From: Rhodopirellula sp.
GTDB taxonomy: Bacteria > Planctomycetota > Planctomycetia > Planctomycetales > Planctomycetaceae
Direction of reading: 5' to 3'
Assembly (NCBI GenBank): GCA_013203845.1
Contig: JABMPE010000616.1
Location: 1 to 34,342, forward strand
Length of the DNA stretch: 34,342 bases
In this document: one piece after another, positions 8,750-17,269 of the stretch
Numbering within the stretch: the first letter of the stretch is position 1
Layout of the letters: each line of letters begins with the position of its first letter
The notes under the pieces: model-generated
The model's input: only the letters and a program-made list of their open reading frames with translations
Told to the model about the DNA's origin: nothing
The model's database searches: none
Translations under genes and position numbers: made by a program

Positions 8750-9397
8750 TCACTGACCGCGGGCCTTTTTCACACACGCGACGTACTGTTCGGCCAGAGA
8801 GCTGATGCGGTTCATGTCGCCCGAGGCGACAGCCTGTTTCTCGACGAGAGCCGAACCCAGACCGACCGCGCAGGCACCGGCCTTGATAAAACCGGTGAGG
8901 GTTTCCAGGTCAACTCCGCCGGTCGGCAGCAGTCGGATCTGTGGCAGCGGGCCGTGGAGAGCTTTCAGGTGAGATGGTCCGCCGGTGTCGGCCGGGAAGA
9001 CTTTCACGATGTCGGCTCCGGCTTCCCAAGCGGTCAGAACTTCCGTCGGCGTGAAGCCGCCGGGCATGATGACCTTGCTGTAGCGGTTACACATTTTGAT
9101 CACGTCGACATTGACGGTCGGTGTGACGATGAATTCCGCTCCGGCCAGAATCGCGGCGCGAGCGGTTTCGGTGTCGAGGACGGTTCCGGCACCGAGCAGA
9201 ATTTTGTCACCGAGTTTTTTGCGAACGGCGGAGATAATGTCCAGCACGCCCGGTACGGTAAACGTGACCTCAATGACATCGATGCCGCCTTCGTAAAGTG
9301 CGGTGGCGACATCGACCAGCTGCTCACCCGAGTCAGCTCGGATGATCGAAACGATACCGGTATCGAGAACTCGTTGAAGATCAGACTCGCGGCTCAT
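8750..9397 (-). CDS. eda: Bifunctional 4-hydroxy-2-oxoglutarate/KDPG aldolase
   Basis: A 215-residue class I aldolase of the KDPG/KHG family. It cleaves 2-keto-3-deoxy-6-phosphogluconate to pyruvate and glyceraldehyde-3-phosphate (Entner-Doudoroff pathway and uronate catabolism). Visible signatures are GIVSIIR with Arg20, VIEVTF with the general-base Glu43, GAGTVL (69-74), FIVTPTVN, MPGGFTPTE, the Schiff-base Lys132 in DIVKVFPA, and the phosphate-binding PTGGV near 159. Length and motifs are normal for the family. It is the last of a minus-strand cluster, 62 bases after a small membrane protein gene. Close relatives act on KDPGal or other keto-deoxy sugars, so exact substrate is open. Confidence 0.93.
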   Translation of the reverse strand: MSRESDLQRVLDTGIVSIIRADSGEQLVDVATALYEGGIDVIEVTFTVPGVLDIISAVRKKLGDKILLGAGTVLDTETARAAILAGAEFIVTPTVNVDVIKMCNRYSKVIMPGGFTPTEVLTAWEAGADIVKVFPADTGGPSHLKALHGPLPQIRLLPTGGVDLETLTGFIKAGACAVGLGSALVEKQAVASGDMNRISSLAEQYVACVKKARGQ

Positions 9398-9459
9398 GGT
9401 GTGGGCTTTCGAAGGCTGGGGAGAATTCCTGATGGAAGTTCTGGCAGAGAGTTTTCTGA

Positions 9460-9672
9460 CTAACTCTGCTCTGTTGGCTCAGTGATGACGGCGTCAGGTT
9501 TTTCGTGGGACTCAGTCTGCATTTTGTAGAGAGTTATCAAGGCGAACGACGTTGCTCCTGCACCGACAAATGCCATCGGACCGGAAGCAAATGTGTTTGG
9601 TAAAACACAACCAATGACAATGAAAAGCGGGCCAAACGAGGCGCAGGCGGGAAACAGGTCAGCGCGTGACAT
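9460..9672 (-). CDS. Small two-helix membrane protein
   Basis: About 70 residues, beginning MSRADLFPACASFGP. Two hydrophobic segments (about residues 8-24 and 30-50) joined by a Pro/Asn turn predict a small integral membrane protein with an acidic hydrophilic tail. The ATG at 9672 has a GGAG site 6 bases upstream; an in-frame ATG at 9687 (adding MTESE) is the alternative. The much longer frame back to 9861 is rejected because it is Ser/Arg-rich and overlaps the gene ahead. It sits between a hypothetical protein and eda on the same strand, so it is probably cotranscribed. No family recognised. Confidence 0.6.
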   Translation of the reverse strand: MSRADLFPACASFGPLFIVIGCVLPNTFASGPMAFVGAGATSFALITLYKMQTESHEKPDAVITEPTEQS

Positions 9673-9706
9673 TTCGGACTCCGTCATTGCTGGACGTTTA
9701 GTGGAA

Positions 9707-10192
9707 CTATGTCGTCGACGAGAATTGCTCGGCGAATTCCAGAACCCACAGGTCGATGACATCTTTGTAGCGGGCCTCGTCGAACTCGGCGAGAAACTGG
9801 TAGTGGCTGCGGTTGAGCAACTCTTTGTTGCGGATCGCGCCTTTGGCCACGACTTCAACAATCTTCGCCTTTTCTGAGTACGGCCTGACCAGGACCTGGA
9901 AGCGGCTGTACTGGTTGGCTCGGCTGCCGGCTCCCAAGTTCACGTCGTCACGGCTGATCCGTGCGCCCCAGCCGTCTTCGTCGACGACAGTTTCGAAGCG
10001 AAAGCCGGGAAAATGATCGGACAGTTTTCTCAGCAGCGTTTCGGCGTGGTCGGAAAGGTTCAGACGGGCTGACGAATGAAGATTTCGCAGCTCCTCTTCT
10101 GAAAGTAGTTTCTGCTGTTCGGCATTCGCACGGGCACTGCGGGATCGCTGCCCACGTTCAATGGCCTGCTCCAGCCGATCCTCGAAATCCAT
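9707..10192 (-). CDS. Conserved hypothetical protein, 161 aa
   Basis: A soluble protein with an N-terminal charged coiled-coil-like stretch (residues 1-60, MDFEDRLEQAIERGQ, rich in Glu/Arg/Gln). A compact alpha/beta domain follows (about 60-155) with recognisable strands FRFETVVDEDGWGARIS and RFQVLVRPYS, then WVLEFAEQF near the end. No signal peptide or membrane segment. The ATG has a GGGGA-type site upstream on the minus strand. It is followed within ~35 bases by the small membrane protein and then eda, and may be cotranscribed. I do not recognise a named family or catalytic motif; normal codon texture suggests a real core gene. Confidence 0.8.
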   Translation of the reverse strand: MDFEDRLEQAIERGQRSRSARANAEQQKLLSEEELRNLHSSARLNLSDHAETLLRKLSDHFPGFRFETVVDEDGWGARISRDDVNLGAGSRANQYSRFQVLVRPYSEKAKIVEVVAKGAIRNKELLNRSHYQFLAEFDEARYKDVIDLWVLEFAEQFSSTT

Positions 10193-10209
10193 AGCTCATC
10201 CCCGTTCGA

Positions 10210-10247
10210 ACTCCGACATGGCCTCTTTGAGGCGACAAAGTCGGAGT
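10210..10247. repeat. Intergenic hairpin
   Basis: An 8-bp perfect inverted repeat, ACTCCGAC (10210-10217) with GTCGGAGT (10240-10247), in the 141-base gap between two minus-strand genes. There is no T run on either side. It may be a REP-like element or a site in the 161-aa gene's leader; function unknown. Confidence 0.4.
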
Positions 10248-10333
10248 CACAGATTCTCGAAATAATGGTCGAGCAGGGAGTCTAGTTCAGGTGATTCCTT
10301 GATGCCACAGGCGAAGGGCATGGTCCGTTCACG

Positions 10334-10501
10334 TTAAAGCGTTTTCAGTGGATCGCTTTTCAACAGCCAGAAGCCCAGAAGCAGTACGCCAATGAGGATT
10401 CCCAGATATTCATTCAGGCCGATATTGTCCCACCAGTTGACGGCGTACTCGGTGTAGTACATGAGGTAATAGCTGGCAGTATTTGTGGCGGACCGGAACA
10501 T
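10334..10501 (-). CDS. Small single-pass membrane protein, 55 aa
   Basis: A short frame on the minus strand with the look of a real gene. It has an aromatic-rich amphipathic N-terminus (SYYLMYYTEYAVNWWD), a clean hydrophobic helix at about residues 32-47 (YLGILIGVLLLGFWLL) and a charged C-terminus (KSDPLKTL). The ATG at 10501 is preceded by GCGAGG at a suitable distance. Amino-acid order is non-random (Trp-Trp-Asp before the helix, basic residue just after). The strand agrees with the next genes (10192 to 8750), 141 bases away. No family recognised; a single-pass inner-membrane protein is the most that can be said. Confidence 0.6.
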   Translation of the reverse strand: MFRSATNTASYYLMYYTEYAVNWWDNIGLNEYLGILIGVLLLGFWLLKSDPLKTL

Positions 10502-10864
10502 GGCCGAGGCCTCGCAGGGGGAAAGGCAGGTTGCTTGAGTGTCTTGCGAACGATGAAGCTTAGGTCACGAACGGCGGCCATCGAGGACTCGTGAAAGGCG
10601 ACTGCAGAAGTTCGAGTGTCACTTGACGCGGTCTGGGCATGATTGAGAGTTTGTTCGACCAGAATCGCTGGCCGCGCAAAGCTGGTCCGGAGCTGAAACT
10701 CGCTGCAGGAAGGTAAATCAGATGGCAATTCGTGACTGCCAGGCCTGAAACGGACAGGGTTGTCAGAATTTGTAATGGGAGTTGGAAAATGTACGTTTGC
10801 GGCAGACGCCGCTGAGCCGCTAGAAACCACACTCTGGATTGTTCGGAAGCATTGTTTCAGCGAA
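10502..10864. other. Non-coding divergent gap
   Basis: A 363-base gap between the divergent 55-aa membrane protein gene and the MoCo-carrier-like gene. The frames crossing it (a 138-aa minus frame at 10414-10830 and a TTG-started N-terminal extension of the plus gene from 10760) are Ser/Thr/Pro-rich with no recognisable domain, and I regard them as spurious. Promoters for both sides are expected here, but no box pair is clear enough to call. Confidence 0.5.
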
Positions 10865-11335
10865 ATGAACGCGGTGATTGATCGTCTGATTTCGGGTGGC
10901 CAGACCGGTGTTGATCGGGCGGCTCTGGATGTGGCGCTGGAATTCGGGATTCCGTGCGGAGGCTGGTGTCCGCGTGGACGACGAGCTGAAGATGGACGGA
11001 TTCCGGCTCGATTTCCGCTGAAAGAGTGCTCGTCCAGGAACTACGCCGTTCGAACGCGACTGAATGTTGAAGAATCGGACGGAACGCTGATTCTGAGCCG
11101 CGGCAAGCTGACTGGCGGCACCGCTCTGACGGAGTCGCTTGCCCGCCAACTCGGAAAACCCTGGCTGGTTATCGATCTTGTCGCGGAATTCGATGCTCAG
11201 CCGGTTGAGGAATGGATCGCTGAAAATAGAATCCGCATCCTCAACGTCGCCGGACCGCGAGAGTCGCAGCAGATTGGCATTTTCAATCAGGCCTGCGAGT
11301 ACCTTCGAGAATTCATTAAACACACCGCGGAATAA
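10865..11335 (+). CDS. Putative molybdenum cofactor carrier / SLOG-like protein
   Basis: A 156-residue protein. The start at ATG 10865 places the family signature at the N-terminus: [18 protein letters not shown], a Rossmann-type glycine loop typical of the putative molybdenum carrier family (PF12694). This family is related to the lysine decarboxylase-like/SLOG nucleotide-binding fold. Further family features are [35 protein letters not shown] and a terminal [11 protein letters not shown]. The TTG at 10760 would add a non-conserved 35-residue extension. The gene lies 23 bases ahead of ettA, possibly cotranscribed. The molybdenum role is known only by family name; a nucleotide-ligand role is equally possible. 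Confidence 0.85.
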   Translation: MNAVIDRLISGGQTGVDRAALDVALEFGIPCGGWCPRGRRAEDGRIPARFPLKECSSRNYAVRTRLNVEESDGTLILSRGKLTGGTALTESLARQLGKPWLVIDLVAEFDAQPVEEWIAENRIRILNVAGPRESQQIGIFNQACEYLREFIKHTAE

Positions 11336-11358
11336 GCCCGCATCGGAAAGTTAGAGTC

Positions 11359-13029
<1,671 letters not shown>

Positions 13030-13037
13030 CCTCATTA

Positions 13038-13098
13038 GCAGGGTGCGTCTTGACGACCACGGTTGAATATGAGACTGATGCGTCAAAACGCACCCTAC
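13038..13098. repeat. REPIN-like inverted repeat, GGTGCGTC type
   Basis: The left arm begins at 13038 (GCAG foot, then GGTGCGTCTTGACGACC). The right arm is 13079-13098, whose reverse complement begins GTAG then GGTGCGTTTTGACGCA with a TGCGT/ACGCA hairpin. The two arms are inverted copies separated by 20 bases. A second copy of the same unit starts at 34273. It sits between the convergent ettA and PhoD-like genes, so it may also help end transcription from both sides. Confidence 0.65.
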
Positions 13099-13128
13099 GG
13101 TATTCCGCTGACGTTGTCTGGTTGCTGA

Positions 13129-14226
13129 CTACTTTGACGGCTGCAGCAGCGAAAGCGGCACGGTTTTCTGCAGGACGACGTCGCCCACTTCGTCCTGGTC
13201 TCGCAGACGGATCAGCGGGTCAGGTTGCGACCAGTCAATGGTGATCATGCCGAAGTTGGTGTCGAAATAAGTCAGCCCGATGCGGTACGAATTGATTTCG
13301 TTGGCGAAGCGAACTCCGGCTTTCGTCATGTTTCCACTGGGAGCGTTCAGACTGCTCGAAGTCGCTTCAAAGATCGGGTAGGAGATGCCGGAACGTTTGG
13401 AGTCGATCTCCATGATTTCCGCCAGGTGACGGTCGCCACTGATCAGCACGACTCCGTTGGCTTTGGTATCACGAATCAGGTGGAACAGACGCGTTCGCTC
13501 GTGCGGGAAGTTGCCCCACTTTTCGGACCCGTGTTCATCGGGAAGGACCTGAATACTCGACACGATGACTCGTACATCTGCCGGCTTACGGAGTTCGGCT
13601 TCGAGCCATTTCCACTGTGCTTCGCCGAGGATCGTTGTCGACTTGTCGGTGGTGGCTTGGTACTGCCCACGGAAACCTTCGTTGCGTTCGCTGGGAACGT
13701 AACCGCGAGTCAGCGGGCTGCGGAAGTATCGCGTGTCGAGCAGAATAATCTGCACGCGTTTTCCTTCAGGGCCAAACGTGTGCGACGACTGAACACCTTG
13801 CTGCTTTCGCAGCGGCGAGTTCTTGGCGATCCCGAAGAAGTCCAGAAACAGTTGCTGTGATTCCCGCTTCTTTGGGTATTCGACGCCCGCATCGTTGGCT
13901 CCATAGTCGTGATCATCCCAGGTCGCCAGAACCGGACAGTGCTGGCGAAGCTGCTGGAATCCCGGCTGAGCTCCGAGCATCTGGTACTTTTCCCAGAGCA
14001 GCCCCATGTCTTCCGTATCGCCGTAAATGTTGTCGCCGATCATCAGAAACAGTTGCGGGTCCGTTTTGACGATGGCCTCCCAGATCGGCGCAGGTTGGTT
14101 CTGCTTCACACAGGAACCGAAAGCAATCCTGCTGAGCGGCTCGTCGGCGGCGGACGAGGAACGAACAACGGTGGCCAGTTGACTGATTGTGAGGGTGACA
14201 GTCAAAACAACAGATAAACGATTCAT
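13129..14226 (-). CDS. PhoD-like alkaline phosphatase family protein, exported
   Basis: A 365-residue metallophosphoesterase of the PhoD family (phosphomonoester/diester hydrolysis, periplasm or surface). The start at 14226 gives a clean Sec signal peptide (MNRLSVVLTVTLTISQLATV, cut near residue 26); the frame reaching 14421 would add 65 basic residues from repeat DNA. Metal and phosphate motifs are IAFGSCVKQ (Cys39), MIGDNIYGD (Asp65), TWDDHDYGAND (104-112), LLDTRYFR, SSIQVLP and LISGDRHLAE (Asp265, His267). It lacks the long N-terminal domain of Bacillus PhoD and resembles the shorter planctomycete forms. It converges with ettA. The exact substrate cannot be told. Confidence 0.9.
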   Translation of the reverse strand: MNRLSVVLTVTLTISQLATVVRSSSAADEPLSRIAFGSCVKQNQPAPIWEAIVKTDPQLFLMIGDNIYGDTEDMGLLWEKYQMLGAQPGFQQLRQHCPVLATWDDHDYGANDAGVEYPKKRESQQLFLDFFGIAKNSPLRKQQGVQSSHTFGPEGKRVQIILLDTRYFRSPLTRGYVPSERNEGFRGQYQATTDKSTTILGEAQWKWLEAELRKPADVRVIVSSIQVLPDEHGSEKWGNFPHERTRLFHLIRDTKANGVVLISGDRHLAEIMEIDSKRSGISYPIFEATSSSLNAPSGNMTKAGVRFANEINSYRIGLTYFDTNFGMITIDWSQPDPLIRLRDQDEVGDVVLQKTVPLSLLQPSK

Positions 14227-14311
14227 GGGTGCGTCTTTCGAGCTGGGGCAGGCAATCACGGTTGGTTTGCGAAGCAGGCTGCTGCGTACGTGTCCGACGA
14301 AACGAGGGCTA

Positions 14312-14353
14312 ATCTTCCGTATTGGGTGGCTGATCTTGCGTATTGGGTGGCTG
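14312..14353. repeat. Two-copy 21-bp tandem repeat
   Basis: Adjacent 21-base copies, TCTTCCGTATTGGGTGGCTG(A) and TCTTGCGTATTGGGTGGCTG(G), upstream of the PhoD-like gene. It might be two operator half-sites or slippage; no function is shown. Confidence 0.6.
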
Positions 14354-14368
14354 GTGGACGAGCCCTGG

Positions 14369-14397
14369 CGAGCCCCCAGTTCACCGTTCCGGGGGCT
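14369..14397. repeat. Hairpin, GAGCCCCC stem
   Basis: A perfect 8-bp stem (14369-14376 with 14390-14397) with a 13-base loop, in the divergent promoter region. It lacks a T tract, so it is more like a REP-type dispersed hairpin than a terminator. Confidence 0.45.
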
Positions 14398-14670
14398 CAC
14401 TGAAGCTCTTCGGCCTGCCACCCTGTGTTCTTACCCTTTAATTCGCGGGATGTGAACTGAGTCACCGGGACGTTTCGCACTTGGGGAAAAACCGTGCCGA
14501 TAGCGAGAGTCTGGCTTTGTGACGCGGCGATCGCAATCGCATCAACGCGGGTGGATCGTTCACTCGCGGACGTCAGGCGTGGTTTGATAGGATTTCGGTC
14601 CGTACGAACCGTGCGGTTTCGGAAACTACCATCCTGAAGCCCCAACTGATCTCACCTGGGAGAGCTTTCA

Positions 14671-16014
14671 ATGACTGAACCAACCACCAATCCATCGAGC
14701 CATGTTTCATCGACTGACGAAAGTCGGCGTTCCTTTCTGAAATCAGGAACGGCGGCACTGGCCGGTGGCGTGGCGGCGTCCAATCTGGCAGCGCTGACAC
14801 CGTCTGTTTATGCGGCGGGTTCGGACATCCTGAAAGTCGGTCTGGTGGGTGCGGGTGGACGAGGAACCGGAGCCGCCAGTCAGGCTCTGCACGCGGACGC
14901 GAAAACAGAACTCGTCGCGGTCGCTGATGCGTTTTCGGAACGAGCCGTCGCCAGTATCGGTCGACTCAAAGCGGACAAGTCAATCGCCGACAGGATCAAA
15001 GTTGCGGACGATCACGTTTTCGGTGGCCTGAATGGTTACAAGCAGGTCATTGAACAATCCGATGTTGTGCTGCTGGCGACTCCTCCGGGATTCCGACCGA
15101 TGCAGTTTCGAGCCGCGGTTGAAGCCGGCAAGCACGTCTTCACCGAAAAGCCGATGGCAACGGATCCGGTCGGGGTTCGGTCGGTCTTCGAAACGGTGAC
15201 GATGTCGAAAGAGAAAAACCTCGCCGTTCTGGCCGGTTTCTGCTGGCGATACGAATTCAGTAAGAAAGCACTGTTCGAGCGCGTGCTGGCCGGAGAAATC
15301 GGCGACGTGCGAGCGGTTTATGGAACCTATCTGACATCGCCCGTGAAGCCGATGCCACCAGCCAGCACGCGTCCCGAAGGGATGTCAGACATCGAGTGGA
15401 TGGTTCGCAACTGGTACAACTTTACGTGGCTCTCTGGTGATGGGCTGGTCGAGCAGGCGTGTCACACGGTTGACTGGCTGGCCTGGGCAATGGGCGATCG
15501 TCCGCCAGCGAGTGTGACGGCAGTCGGCGGTCGGCAACTTCCGGCTGAGGGCGGCAATATTTTCGACCACATTGAATTGAACTTTGTCTGGGACAACGAC
15601 GCTCGCGGCTTCATTTCTCAGCGTCAGATTCCCGGTTGCTACAACGAGAACCTGTGTACGATTCTCGGCACCAAAGGTACCGGAAAGATTGGGCGTCGCG
15701 GCAGCACGATCTCTGATCTGACCGGCAAAGAAACCTGGAAATACGATGGCCCGAAGAAAGATATGTACCAGCAGGAGCACGATGAATTCTTCGCTTCGAT
15801 CCGCTCCGGCAACCACATTAACGATGGAGACCGCATGGTCAACAGCACGATGATGGCCATCATGGGACGCATGGCCGGGTACACCGGCAAGGAAGTTACG
15901 TGGGAAATGGCCATGAATTCGCAGTTGTCGCTGGTTCCCGATGTGTCAAAAGAATGGGACAGCCCGGTCGAATTTGTCCCGACGGCATTGCCCGGTGTGA
16001 CGAAGTTTGTGTAA
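14671..16014 (+). CDS. Tat-exported Gfo/Idh/MocA family oxidoreductase
   Basis: A 447-residue NAD(P)-dependent oxidoreductase of the Gfo/Idh/MocA family, which oxidises or isomerises sugars and inositols. A twin-arginine signal is present (RRSFLK at 19-24, hydrophobic AGGVAASNLAALT, AYA-like cut near residue 48), so it folds with cofactor before export. The Rossmann motif is GLVGAGGRGTG (57-67) and the catalytic EKP is at 159-161 (HVFTEKPMATDP). The C-terminal alpha/beta domain includes FTWLSGDGLVEQACHTVDWLAW, with the conserved His region. The ATG has a GGGAG site 8 bases ahead. Tat-exported members of this family are abundant in Planctomycetota. A terminator follows, so it is probably monocistronic. 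Substrate unknown. Confidence 0.95.
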   Translation: MTEPTTNPSSHVSSTDESRRSFLKSGTAALAGGVAASNLAALTPSVYAAGSDILKVGLVGAGGRGTGAASQALHADAKTELVAVADAFSERAVASIGRLKADKSIADRIKVADDHVFGGLNGYKQVIEQSDVVLLATPPGFRPMQFRAAVEAGKHVFTEKPMATDPVGVRSVFETVTMSKEKNLAVLAGFCWRYEFSKKALFERVLAGEIGDVRAVYGTYLTSPVKPMPPASTRPEGMSDIEWMVRNWYNFTWLSGDGLVEQACHTVDWLAWAMGDRPPASVTAVGGRQLPAEGGNIFDHIELNFVWDNDARGFISQRQIPGCYNENLCTILGTKGTGKIGRRGSTISDLTGKETWKYDGPKKDMYQQEHDEFFASIRSGNHINDGDRMVNSTMMAIMGRMAGYTGKEVTWEMAMNSQLSLVPDVSKEWDSPVEFVPTALPGVTKFV

Positions 16015-16045
16015 CGGTTCCACGTTGAGATGATGAGAATCTGAT

Positions 16046-16082
16046 CTGCCCCGGTTGCCAGGCCGCGACCGGGGCAGTTTTT
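16046..16082 (+). terminator. Rho-independent terminator after the Gfo/Idh/MocA gene
   Basis: A perfect 9-bp stem CTGCCCCGG (16046-16054) with CCGGGGCAG (16069-16077), a 14-base loop and five T's (16078-16082). It separates the oxidoreductase from the following dehydrogenase. Confidence 0.88.
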
Positions 16083-16134
16083 GTTCCACACGTGCAAACG
16101 AGTTTTTCCCATCAGGAAATGACGAGACAGAATC

Positions 16135-17124
16135 ATGCTTGCAGGACAGTTTATCGGACCGGGACGAATCGAACTTGTTGACGTCCCTGAACCCGAGTTG
16201 CCACCAGCTTCGACTGAACCGGGAGCTGCCGGGCAGATCATCTTTCAGCCGGAGTGCACCTGTCTGTGCGGTTCGGACCTGCCGTTCTTTCGTGGCACGG
16301 ATGAATGGCCAATCGAACTGGGACATTCTCTGCACGAGATGACCGGCACCGTCGTCGCGACCAACGGAAGCCGCTTCAAAGCGGGCGAACGGGTGCTCTG
16401 CGTACCGCATCACCAGCTCGGATTGCGGGAACGTTTCGCCATCGAGGAAACACGGGCGATTCCGCTGGACAATCGAGTTTCCGAAGAAGAGTGCATGCTG
16501 GCTCAGCCGCTGGGCACTGCCATCTTCGCGTTGAAGAAGCTGCCCAACATGGTCGACCGCGACGTGGTCATCGTCGGCCAGGGACCGATGGGACAGTTCT
16601 TCAACATGGCTCTGAGAAACATGGGCGCGCGGCACATCATCGGAATCGACCTGCTGGAATCACGACTGGCAGTCAGCAAACAATTCGGCGCGACGGAAAC
16701 GGTCTGTAACTCGACCAGTGATCCGGTCGACGCCGTGCGGGAAATTCTCGGCAGAGAGCTGCCGGAAGTTGTCATCGAATGTGTCGGGCACTACGACCAG
16801 GCGATGAATCTCTGCATCGACCTGTGTGCTCAGGCCGGTCAGATTCTGTGCTTCGGTGTCCCTCCCTATTCGATCGAAATTCGCTGGCGGGATCTGCTCA
16901 TCAAGAACCTGACCGTGCATACGAGCATGAATCCGGACTTCGAACGCGATTTCCCACTGGCCATGCGCTGGATCGGCGAAGGACGAGTGAACGTCAAACC
17001 GCTGATCACTCACCGGTTCCCACTGGCACAGATTCAGGAAGCCTTCGAAGTCTTCCGCGACAAACGCGACGGCGCGCAGAAAGTGCTTGTCGAATTTCCG
17101 TCCTGGAAGAAGCAGCCAGGTTAA
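16135..17124 (+). CDS. Zinc-type medium-chain dehydrogenase (alcohol/sugar dehydrogenase family)
   Basis: A 329-residue medium-chain dehydrogenase/reductase. The N-terminal GroES-like catalytic domain has CLCGSDLPFF (Cys45, Asp48) and GHSLHEMTG (His64, His67, Glu68) where zinc alcohol dehydrogenases have a GHE triplet. The four-cysteine structural zinc lobe is absent. The Rossmann domain has VVIVGQGPMGQF (glycines 148, 150, 153) and a strand-end Asp172 that favours NAD. The C-terminus is normal for the family (HRFPLAQIQEAFEVF). It lies downstream of the Gfo/Idh/MocA gene but behind a terminator, so it is probably separately transcribed. A polyol or sugar dehydrogenase is likely; the substrate is not determinable. 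Confidence 0.9.
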   Translation: MLAGQFIGPGRIELVDVPEPELPPASTEPGAAGQIIFQPECTCLCGSDLPFFRGTDEWPIELGHSLHEMTGTVVATNGSRFKAGERVLCVPHHQLGLRERFAIEETRAIPLDNRVSEEECMLAQPLGTAIFALKKLPNMVDRDVVIVGQGPMGQFFNMALRNMGARHIIGIDLLESRLAVSKQFGATETVCNSTSDPVDAVREILGRELPEVVIECVGHYDQAMNLCIDLCAQAGQILCFGVPPYSIEIRWRDLLIKNLTVHTSMNPDFERDFPLAMRWIGEGRVNVKPLITHRFPLAQIQEAFEVFRDKRDGAQKVLVEFPSWKKQPG

Positions 17125-17178
17125 TCACCAGCCACGATGGCCACGACTGGCAGGCTCTCAGACAGCTCAACGAGCCAG

Positions 17179-17207
17179 TTGACATTTGCAATGAACATGG
17201 ACATAAA
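17179..17207 (+). promoter_or_regulatory. Sigma-70 type promoter for the TIR-SIR2 gene
   Basis: A perfect -35 TTGACA (17179-17184), a 17-base spacer and a -10 CATAAA (17202-17207, four of six to consensus). The implied transcript start, near 17214, is about 55 bases before the ATG at 17270. It is one of the best consensus promoters in the window and lies directly ahead of the gene with atypical composition. Confidence 0.6.
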
Positions 17208-17269
17208 CAGGCTATGAAATTTCGTCCCGGTCCCAGTCGGGAATAAACAAGAGTTGAGCGAGTATCTCG

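Larger units (their letters stand above)
14227..14670. other. Divergent intergenic region with short repeats
   Basis: A 444-base gap between the divergent PhoD-like and Gfo/Idh/MocA genes. It holds a 21-base unit repeated twice in tandem (14312-14332 and 14333-14353, core CGTATTGGGTGGCTG, one or two differences). It also holds a hairpin GAGCCCCC (14369-14376) with GGGGGCTC (14390-14397). Promoters for both genes should be here, but no pair of boxes is distinct. No credible coding frame. Confidence 0.6.

Noticed and set aside
8645-9463. 272-aa plus-strand frame opposite the aldolase
   Set aside because: It overlaps the aldolase and the REPIN-like element; the aldolase motifs on the minus strand decide the matter.
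10414-10830. 138-aa minus-strand frame in the divergent gap
   Set aside because: Ser/Thr/Pro-rich with no predicted secondary structure or ribosome site, and it overlaps the more convincing 55-aa membrane protein frame.
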